From JAKOWB01 sp038363005 (GTDB lineage Bacteria > Pseudomonadota > Alphaproteobacteria > Kiloniellales > JACOMY01), in contig JBBQBI010000007.1 of the NCBI GenBank assembly GCA_038363005.1, forward strand, positions 124,001 through 188,000: 64,000 bases of DNA, given 5' to 3'. The position numbers and the translations under genes were made by a program. The stretch's first letter is position 1, and each line of letters opens with the position of its first letter. The notes under the pieces are model-generated. The model did no database searches and had not been told where the DNA came from. It saw only the letters and a list, made by a program, of their open reading frames with translations. This document shows, piece after piece, positions 23,831 to 33,313 of this stretch.

Positions 23831-24175
23831 CTACTTCTGCACCCAGTTGCCGTTCTCCAGCAGGAACCAGGTGCCGGGATCGGCCTTCTTGTAGATCTCC
23901 GCGGCATAGACCTTGCCGACCACGTCGGCGGTCTGTCCGGTCTCGCCGGCGCGCTTGACGTAGACCTGCTGGCGCTTGGCGTTCACCTGGTCGACCAGGC
24001 TCTGCGCCGAGCCATCGCGCGCCTGGACATAGCCATCGAAGCGCTCGCCGATCTTGCCCTGCTGCAGCATATCGGACAGCGAAGCGGCCCAACTGGAGCG
24101 TGGCAGCAGCGTCAGCAGCGGCGCCGCGGCCAGGGCAGCCAGGAGAGTGCGACGGGACAGCCTATTCTGGGTCAT
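23831..24175 (-). CDS. ydbL: YdbL family (DUF1318) periplasmic protein
   Basis: 114 residues from the ATG at 24175. The signal sequence is NRLSRRTLLAALAAAPLL, which could use the Tat or Sec route, ending near SSWA. The mature domain matches DUF1318: IGERFDGYVQARDGSA, DQVNAKRQQVYVKRA, VYAAEIYKKADPGTWFLLENG. YdbL is the third partner of the YdbH-YnbE intermembrane lipid bridge in enterobacteria, and the three genes are adjacent and ordered here as ydbH-ynbE-ydbL. The gap to the ynbE stop is 11 bases. Confidence 0.88.
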   Translation of the reverse strand: MTQNRLSRRTLLAALAAAPLLTLLPRSSWAASLSDMLQQGKIGERFDGYVQARDGSAQSLVDQVNAKRQQVYVKRAGETGQTADVVGKVYAAEIYKKADPGTWFLLENGNWVQK

Positions 24176-24186
24176 GATCTTTCCAC

Positions 24187-24438
24187 TCAATCGCCGAAGA
24201 TGTCGGGGTTGGCACTGATGTCCTTTTGCGCCGCCTCTTCGATGCGGACACGGACATCAGCCTGGATGTTGAGGTTGATGGTGATCGGGTCCTTCGGCGC
24301 CTGCAGCTGCACGGTCGGTGTGCAGGCCGCTATGGCGAATCCGGCGGCGATCAGTAGCGGCGTCAGGAAAAGCCAGCTCCGGCCATCCGTCGCGCCGTCC
24401 ATCGTCCTCAACGCGCTTACAGGCTTATGGTCTTGCAT
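24187..24438 (-). CDS. ynbE: YnbE family lipoprotein
   Basis: 83 residues. A hydrophobic segment runs into the lipobox IAAC, followed by TPTVQLQAPKDPITINLNIQ, which is the signature of YnbE. The family oligomerises at the outer membrane and meets YdbH by strand augmentation. The protein has an N-terminal extension of about 20 residues before the hydrophobic segment; the ATG at 24438 is kept because GGGAGAGG precedes it. A start at 24402 would give a normal lipoprotein signal. Confidence 0.88.
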   Translation of the reverse strand: MQDHKPVSALRTMDGATDGRSWLFLTPLLIAAGFAIAACTPTVQLQAPKDPITINLNIQADVRVRIEEAAQKDISANPDIFGD

Positions 24439-24565
24439 GGTCCTCTCCCCGGCCCTTCAGCGGACCGGGATTATGGTGCGCCAGTCGTCGTTGGTTCGGC
24501 AAGCTTCCATCCTGGCGTATTACGGCAGTGCCAGGCCAAACGTCCCGATCGCTTGAAACACCCGT

Positions 24566-27500
24566 TCACTGGAAGTCCCAGCCGCCTTTGAAGAGGTTGG
24601 GGTTCAGCCGATAGCCCTCGCGCAGGGCGGCCAGCATTTCGGTCAGGTCGGTTAGCAGGTTGATATTGATTTTGAAGGGAAATCCGTCAAGGACTTCGGG
24701 ATTCTTGCCCTCCAGCACCATGCCCAGTCGGGCCTTGCCGTCGGCACCCTTGTTGATCGTCAAATCGAATGTGGAGAATTGAAAATTCTCGAGCGCTTCC
24801 AGGGCCAGGGCGAAGTTGTCGTCGCCGCCGCCGCGCAGCTTTGCAGTGCCGGCCTGGCCATAGCGGATGGCGCCCGGCGTGGTGGCCGCCAGATGCGCGT
24901 CGGAGATGATCACCGTCTCGTCCGAAGGCGCGTAGGAGAAGGGCAGCTGGCCGCTCATCAGGCCATCCATTTCCAGGTCGCTGATGCCGAGCTGCTCGAC
25001 CAGCTGGTGCAGGTCCATGTCCTTCACCTCGATCCGCGATTCCACCTTGTCGGCACGCGGATCGACCCGCAGCTTGGCGAAGCTCAGGCGGCCGCCGGCG
25101 AAGGTGAAGGCGGTGTCGCTGAAGGTGTAGATCGGACTCTTGCCGGCCTCGATCTGGAACTTCGCCGTCACGTCGGTCAGCGGCAGGCCGATGTCGATCT
25201 TCTTCGCCGTCACCAGCTGGTTGGCCGGGGTCGAGAGGCGTGACAGCCGGTTGAAGGTGATCTTGGTGTTCAACCCCTCGACCTTGGCCTGCGGATGCTC
25301 GAAGGAGGCGTCGGTCACCGTGATGGTGGCCAGGCTGGAGTCCGAGGTGGCGGTCCAGGAAAACTGCAGCAGGACCTTCAAGGTGCCGGCGAACTTCTTG
25401 AAATCGCCGAAATAATCCAACAGCGATCCTGGCTGGGTGCCGCCCGACTTGAAGGTCACCGGCCCCCAGTTGACGGTGACGCCGCCCTTGCCGGTCAGGT
25501 CATCGTCGGTCAACTGCACCGTCAGGCGGCCCTCGCCGCCGGGGCCGCGGCCGGTGCCGGAGATGCTGGTGCTGGTCTCGGTCTCCACCAGCTCGGCGTC
25601 CAGCGACATGCCGCTGACCGTGCCGATCGCCGTGGTGACCGAGCCACGGGCGATGGAGATCTGCGACGGCGGGGTGTCGATGCCGGGCGCGGTGAAGACA
25701 TAGGCCAGCGTGGTGCCGCCCAGGGTGAGGCCATAGCCCGGCAGGGCGATGTCGGCACTCTCGATGCCGAGCGAGCCGATGTAGTCGAAGTCCGGTGTGG
25801 TTTCGCCCACCAGATGCACGCGGCCGAAATTGCCGGTCACCGGCACGGCCGAGTTGGTGGCGCCCACCGCCATGCGCTGCTGGCCCATGAGGAACAGCGT
25901 GTCATGGCTGATCTTGAAGTCCGGCCCGCCCCAGTCGAACGTCACGGTGCTGCTTTCGATGCTGCCCTTGGCGCCGTCCGGCAGCATGCCGGCGCCGCCT
26001 TCGCCCTGCTCAACCTGGGTGGCCGAAACCGTACCGGGTTCGGCAAGCGTCAGGTCCAGGCCGGTCTTGGTCAGGACCGCCTGGAACTTGCCGGCGATCG
26101 CCAGGTCGCGCACCGGGTAGTTGCCGATCTCGGTACGCAGCAGGCTGACCTGCAGCGCCAGGGGACCTTCCATGCGCGCCGGGTCGCCATTCAGCTCGCC
26201 GCCGAGCTTCAGGCTGCCGATGATGTGGCCGTCGGCCGGAATCTCCTGCGCCTGGATCGCCAGGCCCTGGATCGCCAGGGCGACGACCTTGAAGCGCGGC
26301 GACAGGTCGGCGGTGACCACGCCGGCCACCGCGGCCCTGGCGCCGGAGGCCGCCTCCAGCCGCAAGGTGCCGGCCAGGTCGAGCAGGTGCCCCTCGGCGC
26401 TGGGCTGCAGGTAGACCCTTGGGTCGGCCGCGGCCTCCGACGGCGCGGTCAAGGTCACCCCCGCCGCCAGTGCCAGGGCGGTATCGTCGGGGATGCCCAG
26501 GGCGGTCAGCCAGGTTGGCTCCAGGTGGATGATCGACAGCTGGGCATCCTGTGGCAGGCCGGCGACGATCAGCCCCTGCAACAGGCCCCAGTCCACGGTG
26601 AAGTGGCCCTTCATGCCCTCCAGCGCGCCGGCGAAGGCGAGGTCGGTGAACTCCAGGTCCAGGCGGCCGCGGGTGTTGCCGCCAGCCAGCCAGCCCGGGA
26701 TGCCGCCCTTGGCGACGGACAGCTTGTCGATCGACTGCAGAGTGCCGTCGCCCTTCAGCCGCAGGGTGACCTGGCCGGCGGAAGGCTGCGCCACCCCCAG
26801 CAGCGGCCAGAGCGCGGCGCCGGCTTCCAGCTTCAGCGCCAGTTCGGTGGTCACCGCTGGTTCCCCCAGCAGCTGGTCGGCGGTGGCCTTGAAGGAGGCC
26901 TCGGCCTTGCGGTCGGGTGAGCGCAGCTTGCCCTCGGCGATGAACTGGCCGTCCTCCAGCACCACCAGCAGGTCGGCGGTGTCGAACAGTCTATCCCTTA
27001 CCTCGATGGCGGTGAGCGACAGCTCGCTGCGCAGGCGTGGCGGCTGATCGCCGCCGACGCGGAAGTCGACCTCGCCGGTCAGCCCCTGTACCCGGCCGCC
27101 GGGCAGGTCGAGGTAGCCGGACTCCAGCACCGCGCCGCCGTTGATGACATCCTGTCCCTCCAGGTTCAGCGACAGCGAACCCTTGATTGCCCCCAGCGAC
27201 CCGGAAGCCTGCATGGAGAAGCTGCCACTGGGCGCGTTGCCACCGAAGCTCACGTCGCCATCGAGCAGCAGTTCGGCCGGGCCCAACAGGGTGTCGGCGC
27301 TGATCCTGGCATTGACCAGGGTCAAGGGGGGCAGGGCGTCCCAGTTGAAGCCGGCGCTGGGCGGCTGCGGCGTCCCGGTGCCGGTCATCGGCGCCGGCTG
27401 GCCCAGGCCGGGCAGCACCGGGCCGGCCCCGGTCAGGTCGATCGGCACCACCAGGTCGACCACGCGCGCGCCGCGCAGCTTGCCGGCAATGACCTCGGTC

Positions 27501-27739
27501 GGCGAGAAGTCGGCGACCACCTGGGCGGCCTTGGCCGGTCCGACGTTGACGTCGGTCAGGGTCACCTGGTTCAGCGAAACGGCGGCGACGGTGAAGCTGG
27601 CATCGGCATAGCCGATGTCGGCCAGCTGCTTCTGCAGCAGCCAGGCCACGGCCTCCTTGCGGAACAGTACCAGCGCGCCGGCGGCCAGCAGCACCAGCAG
27701 CAAAGGTATGCCCAGAATCAGCAGCCAGCGGCGCGACAT
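24566..27739 (-). CDS. ydbH: YdbH family AsmA-like intermembrane lipid transport protein
   Basis: 1057 residues. An N-terminal membrane anchor (MSRRWLLILGIPLLLVLLAA) is followed by a long, strand-rich domain of the AsmA/TamB/YhdP repeat-beta-groove class and a C-terminal region (DMDLHQLVEQLGISDLEMDG, QLPFSYAPSDETV) typical of YdbH. YdbH, TamB and YhdP move phospholipid to the outer membrane in enterobacteria. The ATG at 27739 with GGGA upstream is preferred over a TTG at 27754. The gap to ynbE is 127 bases, longer than the other spacings in the operon. Confidence 0.88.
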   Translation of the reverse strand: MSRRWLLILGIPLLLVLLAAGALVLFRKEAVAWLLQKQLADIGYADASFTVAAVSLNQVTLTDVNVGPAKAAQVVADFSPTEVIAGKLRGARVVDLVVPIDLTGAGPVLPGLGQPAPMTGTGTPQPPSAGFNWDALPPLTLVNARISADTLLGPAELLLDGDVSFGGNAPSGSFSMQASGSLGAIKGSLSLNLEGQDVINGGAVLESGYLDLPGGRVQGLTGEVDFRVGGDQPPRLRSELSLTAIEVRDRLFDTADLLVVLEDGQFIAEGKLRSPDRKAEASFKATADQLLGEPAVTTELALKLEAGAALWPLLGVAQPSAGQVTLRLKGDGTLQSIDKLSVAKGGIPGWLAGGNTRGRLDLEFTDLAFAGALEGMKGHFTVDWGLLQGLIVAGLPQDAQLSIIHLEPTWLTALGIPDDTALALAAGVTLTAPSEAAADPRVYLQPSAEGHLLDLAGTLRLEAASGARAAVAGVVTADLSPRFKVVALAIQGLAIQAQEIPADGHIIGSLKLGGELNGDPARMEGPLALQVSLLRTEIGNYPVRDLAIAGKFQAVLTKTGLDLTLAEPGTVSATQVEQGEGGAGMLPDGAKGSIESSTVTFDWGGPDFKISHDTLFLMGQQRMAVGATNSAVPVTGNFGRVHLVGETTPDFDYIGSLGIESADIALPGYGLTLGGTTLAYVFTAPGIDTPPSQISIARGSVTTAIGTVSGMSLDAELVETETSTSISGTGRGPGGEGRLTVQLTDDDLTGKGGVTVNWGPVTFKSGGTQPGSLLDYFGDFKKFAGTLKVLLQFSWTATSDSSLATITVTDASFEHPQAKVEGLNTKITFNRLSRLSTPANQLVTAKKIDIGLPLTDVTAKFQIEAGKSPIYTFSDTAFTFAGGRLSFAKLRVDPRADKVESRIEVKDMDLHQLVEQLGISDLEMDGLMSGQLPFSYAPSDETVIISDAHLAATTPGAIRYGQAGTAKLRGGGDDNFALALEALENFQFSTFDLTINKGADGKARLGMVLEGKNPEVLDGFPFKININLLTDLTEMLAALREGYRLNPNLFKGGWDFQ

Positions 27740-27813
27740 GCGGTTCCCAATCAAGGCAAGGTCGGGGGCAGCTTAACCGCTTGCGCCCCGACTGCGAAGG
27801 AATCGCGCAATGG

Positions 27814-27848
27814 AAAAGGGGCGTGGCGCCCAGGCGCCACGCCCCTTG
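27814..27848 (-). terminator. Rho-independent terminator after coxM
   Basis: Read on the minus strand, a perfect GC-rich stem of about 15 bp (27833-27847 with 27816-27830) is followed by TTTTCC. It lies about 25 bases past the coxM stop and before the ydbH start, separating the two same-strand operons. Confidence 0.8.
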
Positions 27849-27873
27849 CCATAACCAGAAGGCGCGTCAGGCG

Positions 27874-28668
27874 TCAGCCGGCGGCCTGCACCGCCCGCTT
27901 GGCCATCACGCCAATCAGGTGCGCGCGATAGTCGGACGAGGCATGGATGTCGCTATTCAGCGACCCGGCCGAGGCCGAGGAACCCTTGACCGCGTCGGCC
28001 GACCAGCTGCCCGTGAGAGCATCTTCGATCGCCTTGTCACGGAACACGCAGGGGCCAGCACCGGTAACCGCCGCGCGCACGCCGGATCCCGTCTTGGCCA
28101 CGAACACGCCGACGATGGCGTAGCGCGAGGCCGGATTGGGGAACTTGGCGTAGCCCGCCTTGCTCGGCACCGGGAAGCTGACGGCAGTGACGATCTCACC
28201 GTCTTCCAGCGCGGTCTCGAACATGCCCTTGAAGAAGGCGTCGGCGGCGATGCTGCGCTTGTTGGTCTTGATCGTCGCGCCGAGGCCTAGGCAGGCCGCA
28301 GGATAGTCGGCGGCCGGGTCGTTGTTGGCGATCGAGCCACCGATGGTGCCACGGTTCCTGACCTGCGGATCGCCAATGCCGTCGGCGAGCGCCGCCAGCG
28401 CCGCGATCTTGCCCTTGACCAGGGCCGAGGCGGCGACCTCGGCATGGGTGGTCATGGCACCGATGACCAGGGCACCGCCCTCTTCCTTGATGCCCTTGAG
28501 CTCGGCGATGCCGCCGAGGTCGATCAGATCCGAGGGATTGGCCAGGCGCTGCTTCAGGGTCGGGATCAGTGTCATGCCGCCGGCCATCAGCTTGCCGTCG
28601 CCGGCCTTGCCCAGGGCGGCGGCGGCGTCGCCGACGCTGCCCGGGCGGTGGTAGGTGAAGTCGTACAT
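27874..28668 (-). CDS. coxM: CoxM-type FAD-binding subunit of a molybdenum hydroxylase
   Basis: 264 residues. This is the medium flavin subunit. FAD motifs AGGMTLIP and TIGGSIANNDPAADYP are clear, and the C-terminal domain (KFPNPASRYAIVGVFVA, AVTGAGPCVFR) is standard. The ATG at 28668 has GGAGA upstream. It is the last of coxS-coxL-coxM, an order typical of form II clusters. It passes electrons from the FeS subunit to an acceptor, probably quinone through the CoxG-like protein; that is inference. Confidence 0.93.
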   Translation of the reverse strand: MYDFTYHRPGSVGDAAAALGKAGDGKLMAGGMTLIPTLKQRLANPSDLIDLGGIAELKGIKEEGGALVIGAMTTHAEVAASALVKGKIAALAALADGIGDPQVRNRGTIGGSIANNDPAADYPAACLGLGATIKTNKRSIAADAFFKGMFETALEDGEIVTAVSFPVPSKAGYAKFPNPASRYAIVGVFVAKTGSGVRAAVTGAGPCVFRDKAIEDALTGSWSADAVKGSSASAGSLNSDIHASSDYRAHLIGVMAKRAVQAAG

Positions 28669-28694
28669 TGTGTCTTCTCCTGTCTGCCCGCGGC

Positions 28695-31040
28695 CTACTT
28701 GGCGGCCTGGGCGGCGCGCCAGACCTTTTCGGAACTGGCCGGCATTTCCATGTGCATGACGCCCAGCGCATCGGTGATGGCATTGATCAGCGCCGGCGGG
28801 GCGGCGATTGCCCCGGCCTCGCCGCAACCCTTCACACCCAGCGGATTGTGCGTGCAGGCGGTGGTCGTCAACCCGACCTTGAAGGACGGCAGGTCGTCGG
28901 CCCGCGGCATGCAGTAGTCCATGTAGCTGCCGGTTGTGAGCTGGCCGGACTCCTGGTCATACACGCAGTTTTCCAGCAGCGCCTGGCCGATGCCCTGGGC
29001 GATGCCGCCGTGCACCTGGCCTTCGACGATCATCGGGTTGATGACGTTGCCGAAGTCGTCCACCGCCACCCAGTCGGCGATGGTGGTCACGCCGGTGTCG
29101 GGGTCGATCTCGACCTCGGCGATGTGCGTGCCGGCCGGGTAGGTGAAGTTCAGCGGATCGTAGAACGCGGTCTCGTCGAGGCCGGGCTCCAGGTCCGCCG
29201 GGTACTTGTGCGGCACATAGGCGGTGAAGGCCACCTCGGCCATGGTCTTGCTCTTGTCCGTGCCGGCGACGGTGAAGGCGCCGTTCTTGAACTCGATGTC
29301 GTCGACCGAGGCCTCGAGCAGATGGGCGGCGATCTTCTTGCCCTTCTCGATCACCTTGTTGCAGGCCCTGACGATGGCCGAACCGCCGACCGCGAGCGAG
29401 CGCGAGCCGTAAGTGCCCATCGCCATCGGGATGCGCCCGGTGTCGCCGTGCACCACGTCGACGTTCTCGTAGGGAATGCCAAGCTGATCGGCGACGAGCT
29501 GGGCGAAGGTCGTCTCATGACCCTGGCCGTGCGCGTGACTGCCGGTCAGCACCGAGACCGTGCCGGTGGCGTTGAAGCGCACCTGCGCCGATTCCCACAG
29601 GCCGACGCCGGCGCCCAGCGAACCCACCACGGCCGAGGGCGCGATGCCGCAGGCCTCGATGTAGCTGGAGAAGCCGATGCCGCGCAGCTTGCCCTTGGCC
29701 TTGCTGGCTGCCTTGCGGGCCGGGAAGCCTTTGTAGTCGATCATCGCCAGCGCAGCGTCGAGCGAGGCCTCGTAGTTGCCGGTGTCGTACACCAGCGCCA
29801 CCGGGGTCTGGTAGGGGTACTGGCTGGGCTGGATGAAGTTCTTCCGGCGCAGTTCCGCCGGATCCATCTTCATCTCGCGCGCCGCTACTTCGACGATGCG
29901 CTCCAGCAGGTAGGTCGCCTCCGGCCGTCCGGCGCCGCGATAGGCATCGACCGGCGCAGTGTTAGTGAAGACCGCCTTGACGTTGCAGTAGATCACCGGG
30001 GTGGTGTACTGCCCGGCCAGCAGCGTGGCGTAGAGATAGGTCGGCACGCAGGTGGCGAAGCTCGAGAGGTAGGCACCCATCGCCGCCACGGTATCGACCT
30101 TCAGGCCAAGGAACTTGCCGTCCTTGTCCATCGCCAGCTCGACGTGGGTGACGTGGTCGCGGCCATGCGCGTCGGCCAGGAAGGCCTCCGAGCGATCGCC
30201 AGTCCAGCGCACCGGCCGGTCCAGCTTCTTGGACGCCCAGACGCAGGCGGTCTCCTCGGCATAGGCGAAGATCTTCGAGCCGAAGCCACCGCCGACATCA
30301 GGGGCGATGACGCGCAGCTTGGTCTCCGGAATGCCCAGCACGAAGGCGCAGAGGATAAGGCGCAGCAGGTGCGGGTTCTGGCTGGTCGACCACAAAGTGT
30401 ACTCGCCGGTGCCGCTGTCGTACTCGGCGATCGCCGCGCGCGGCTCCATCGCGTTGGGGATCAGGCGGTTGTTCACCAGGTCCAGCTTGGTGACGTGCGC
30501 GGCGCCGGCGAAGGCCTGCTTGATCGCCGCCTCGTCACCCAGCACCCAGTCGTAGCAGAGGTTGCCGGGTGCCTCGGCGTGCAGCTCTGGCGCCTTGGCG
30601 AACTTGGCGGTGTTGGTGTTGGCCGGCAGGACGTCGTAGTCCACCTCGATCCGCTCGGCCGCGTCCTTGGCGGCGGCGTAGCTGGTGGCGATCACCATGG
30701 CGACATGGTCGCCGACATAGCGCGCCTTGTCGCGCGCCAGCGGGAAGTGCGGCGGCGCCTTGTGCGGCTGGCCGTTGCGGTCGGTGACCGTCCAGCCGCA
30801 GGGCAGCGAGCCCACCTTGTCCGCCGCCATGTCGGCGCCGGTGAAGATGGCCACCACGCCCTCGCCCTTGGCGGCGCTGGTGTCGATCGACTTGATCGCG
30901 GCGTGGGCGTGCGGCGAGCGCAGGAAGTAGGCGTGCAGCTCGCCCTGGCGATGGATGTCGTCGGTGTAGCGCCCCTTGCCGGTGAGGAAGCGCTGGTCTT
31001 CGCGACGCTTGACCGGCTGGCCGATGTTGCCGTCGGGCAT
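28695..31040 (-). CDS. coxL: CoxL-type large subunit, form II aerobic CO dehydrogenase homologue
   Basis: 781 residues, full length for a xanthine-oxidase-family molybdenum subunit. The decisive motif is AYRGAGR at residues 366-372. True (form I) CO dehydrogenase has AYXCSFR with the copper-binding Cys, so the Cys is absent and this is form II, whose physiological substrate is unsettled. Cofactor motifs PDVGGGFGSK and GSHAHGQGHETTFAQ and the catalytic-glutamate region GVKGCGEAGAIAAPPA are intact. The start is the ATG at 31040, four bases after the coxS stop. Confidence 0.92.
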   Translation of the reverse strand: MPDGNIGQPVKRREDQRFLTGKGRYTDDIHRQGELHAYFLRSPHAHAAIKSIDTSAAKGEGVVAIFTGADMAADKVGSLPCGWTVTDRNGQPHKAPPHFPLARDKARYVGDHVAMVIATSYAAAKDAAERIEVDYDVLPANTNTAKFAKAPELHAEAPGNLCYDWVLGDEAAIKQAFAGAAHVTKLDLVNNRLIPNAMEPRAAIAEYDSGTGEYTLWSTSQNPHLLRLILCAFVLGIPETKLRVIAPDVGGGFGSKIFAYAEETACVWASKKLDRPVRWTGDRSEAFLADAHGRDHVTHVELAMDKDGKFLGLKVDTVAAMGAYLSSFATCVPTYLYATLLAGQYTTPVIYCNVKAVFTNTAPVDAYRGAGRPEATYLLERIVEVAAREMKMDPAELRRKNFIQPSQYPYQTPVALVYDTGNYEASLDAALAMIDYKGFPARKAASKAKGKLRGIGFSSYIEACGIAPSAVVGSLGAGVGLWESAQVRFNATGTVSVLTGSHAHGQGHETTFAQLVADQLGIPYENVDVVHGDTGRIPMAMGTYGSRSLAVGGSAIVRACNKVIEKGKKIAAHLLEASVDDIEFKNGAFTVAGTDKSKTMAEVAFTAYVPHKYPADLEPGLDETAFYDPLNFTYPAGTHIAEVEIDPDTGVTTIADWVAVDDFGNVINPMIVEGQVHGGIAQGIGQALLENCVYDQESGQLTTGSYMDYCMPRADDLPSFKVGLTTTACTHNPLGVKGCGEAGAIAAPPALINAITDALGVMHMEMPASSEKVWRAAQAAK

Positions 31041-31044
31041 GGTC

Positions 31045-31512
<468 letters not shown>

Positions 31513-31771
31513 CGTCATCTCTCCCTGTCTCTTGCCGGGCCTTCCACCATGGAAACCCTGGCGGCCAGCTTTTCTTTGCGACGGCAAGGCATTGCTCCAC
31601 CGTCGTTCTCGATGATTAGTCTGTGTCTCGTCCTGGGGACGGTCAAGGGGCGAGGGGATGACAGAGGCGTGTCGCCGGCCCGCTTTGCTGCCAGGCGTTG
31701 CATCGCCCTTGCGACCGGGCGCATGCTGGCGGTCGGCGGGCGGACCGGCGTGGCGCCTGCCCGGGGGGCGC

Positions 31772-32446
31772 ATGCGGGCAAGGGCGCTTGGAGTCTTCGT
31801 CGCCATCCTGGGGCTGTTGGCCTGCGTCCAAGGGCCGCTTGCGCTTGAGGCCTGCCCCAATTCCGGCAATGCCGGCAACCTCGTCGCCGATCAGACGCTG
31901 ATCTGCCACTGCGGTGCCGCGCCGAACTGGCACGTCTATGGTACCGATCGATACACCGGCGATTCCGGGCTGTGCGACGCCGCCGTCCATGCCGGTGTGA
32001 TCCCGCCGAGCGGTGGCGACGTTACCGCCTATGGCGGCACCGGCTGCGCCAGCTACATGGCCAGCACGCGCAACGGCGTGGCCTCCCTGGCCAACGGCCG
32101 CTATGCCTCCAGCTTCGGCTTCACCGATCCGCTGGCGCCCTGCCCGGAGGCGGCGCAGGACGACGTGATGACCGCGCAGCTGGCGCGGGATTGCCAGGCC
32201 CGCGGCCGCGACGCCACCTATTGCGCCTGCGAGAGCAAGGCGCTGGCGGCGAAGATCGGCGGCAGCGGCGTGGCCCTGCTGCAGGCGCTGAATGCCGAGC
32301 TGCACAAGGAACAAAAGGTGCCGCTGCTGGCAGCGGCCATCGCCAAGCTGCTGAGCGACAACGGCGTGAACCTGGCCTCGCTGCCCTCCCTCAAGGACTC
32401 GGTCGGCGAGGTGCGCGCCGCGGTGGTGGAGGCCTGCGGTTCATGA
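31772..32446 (+). CDS. LCCL-domain lipoprotein
   Basis: 224 residues. Residues near 28-120 match an LCCL domain: a cysteine after the signal, VYGTDRYTGDSGLCDAAVHA, GGDVTAYGGTGCASYMAS and NGVASLANGRYASSFGF. The conserved cysteines and the HAG are present. The N terminus has LLAC, a possible lipobox (Cys18), or a signal peptidase site near PLALEA. The C-terminal part has more cysteines (DCQARG, YCACESKA) and helices. LCCL domains are best known in eukaryotic extracellular proteins and found in some bacteria. It overlaps the next gene (ATGA) and diverges from coxS. GGGGGG precedes the start. Confidence 0.82.
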   Translation: MRARALGVFVAILGLLACVQGPLALEACPNSGNAGNLVADQTLICHCGAAPNWHVYGTDRYTGDSGLCDAAVHAGVIPPSGGDVTAYGGTGCASYMASTRNGVASLANGRYASSFGFTDPLAPCPEAAQDDVMTAQLARDCQARGRDATYCACESKALAAKIGGSGVALLQALNAELHKEQKVPLLAAAIAKLLSDNGVNLASLPSLKDSVGEVRAAVVEACGS

Positions 32447-32904
32447 CCCGCTTCGCCCCTTGGCTCGGTCTCCTGCTGCTGGCCAGCCTGAACCAGGCGC
32501 CGCCGGTCCTTGCGGCCGACCCCGAGATGGCCTGCGGCGCCGAGGGCGTGCGGCAGCAGCTGCAGGCCCTGGCGCCGGAACGCCTCTGCCTGGACGACAA
32601 CCTGAAGCTGGTCGACGCGGTCTGGAGCCTGGCGATCGAGAGCGGCAGCCTGAGCCTGGCTGACCTCATCACCACCAAGATCACCGAGGTGCCGCTGGCG
32701 CGCAGCTGCGAGGCGCAGCTGTCTTTCGAGCTCACCCTGGCGGCCGAGGCTCTGGGCCCGAGTCCGGGTATCGCGCTGCGCTTCGCCGCCAGCGGCAAGC
32801 CGCGCACCGTCACCTACACCGTCGGGCGTTTCGACGACGGCCGGCTCTACGTGCGGCCGGATCCTGGCTGCTGGCAGATCAACCGGCTGCAGCCGCTGAA
32901 CTAG
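32443..32904 (+). CDS. secreted protein paired with the LCCL lipoprotein, unrecognised
   Basis: 153 residues. A signal peptide (FAPWLGLLLLASLNQAPPVLAA) precedes a soluble domain with four cysteines (MACGAEG, RLCLDD, RSCEAQ, PGCWQ) that could form two disulphides. The gene overlaps the LCCL gene by four bases and is convergent with a membrane-protein gene 13 bases away. It probably acts in the periplasm with the LCCL lipoprotein. I do not recognise a family. Confidence 0.7.
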   Translation: MTRFAPWLGLLLLASLNQAPPVLAADPEMACGAEGVRQQLQALAPERLCLDDNLKLVDAVWSLAIESGSLSLADLITTKITEVPLARSCEAQLSFELTLAAEALGPSPGIALRFAASGKPRTVTYTVGRFDDGRLYVRPDPGCWQINRLQPLN

Positions 32905-32917
32905 CTTGCCGCGCCGC

Positions 32918-33313
32918 TCAGGCCGGTTTCGGGACTGCCTGCGCCACGCGCCACAGCAGCTCCAGCGCCATCAGGCCGCAAACGATCAGCACCGTGGCGT
33001 GCAGCACGACGCGACGGCGGCCGGGATAGACCTTCACCATGTAGTCGCGGTCGCGCCGCGTCTTGTTGAGGAACCAGTGGATGTAGGCTGCCAGGGCGCC
33101 GGCCGCCCAGGGCATCAGCGCGCTACCCAGCACGCCGCCGAAGAAGGCACCGCCCTCCAGTTCGCTGTCGGCCTTCACACCGCCGGCGATCAGCCACATG
33201 CGGGCGAGGCCCAGGCCGATGGCCAGCAGCAGCAGCAGCGGTGTCCAGACGGAGCGGTCGAGGCGCAGGCGCAAGGCGTGCTCAGTGCCCGGTGCCGCCG
33301 CCGCCCAGCCCAA
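32918..33313 (-). CDS. small membrane protein overlapping the coxG-like gene, unrecognised
   Basis: About 131 residues with three or four hydrophobic segments (TPLLLLLAIGLGLARMWLIA, GSALMPWAAGALAAYIHWFL, LHATVLIVCGLMALELLW). The start is uncertain: it uses TTG codons either at 33313, overlapping the coxG-like gene by 32 bases, or a few codons after that gene's stop. The coding potential and membrane pattern support a real gene downstream of coxG. Confidence 0.6.
   Translation of the reverse strand: MGWAAAAPGTEHALRLRLDRSVWTPLLLLLAIGLGLARMWLIAGGVKADSELEGGAFFGGVLGSALMPWAAGALAAYIHWFLNKTRRDRDYMVKVYPGRRRVVLHATVLIVCGLMALELLWRVAQAVPKPA

Noticed and set aside
25295..26920. 541-residue plus-strand frame opposite ydbH
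   Set aside because: Gln/His/Arg-rich composition without motifs, opposite a recognised family protein.
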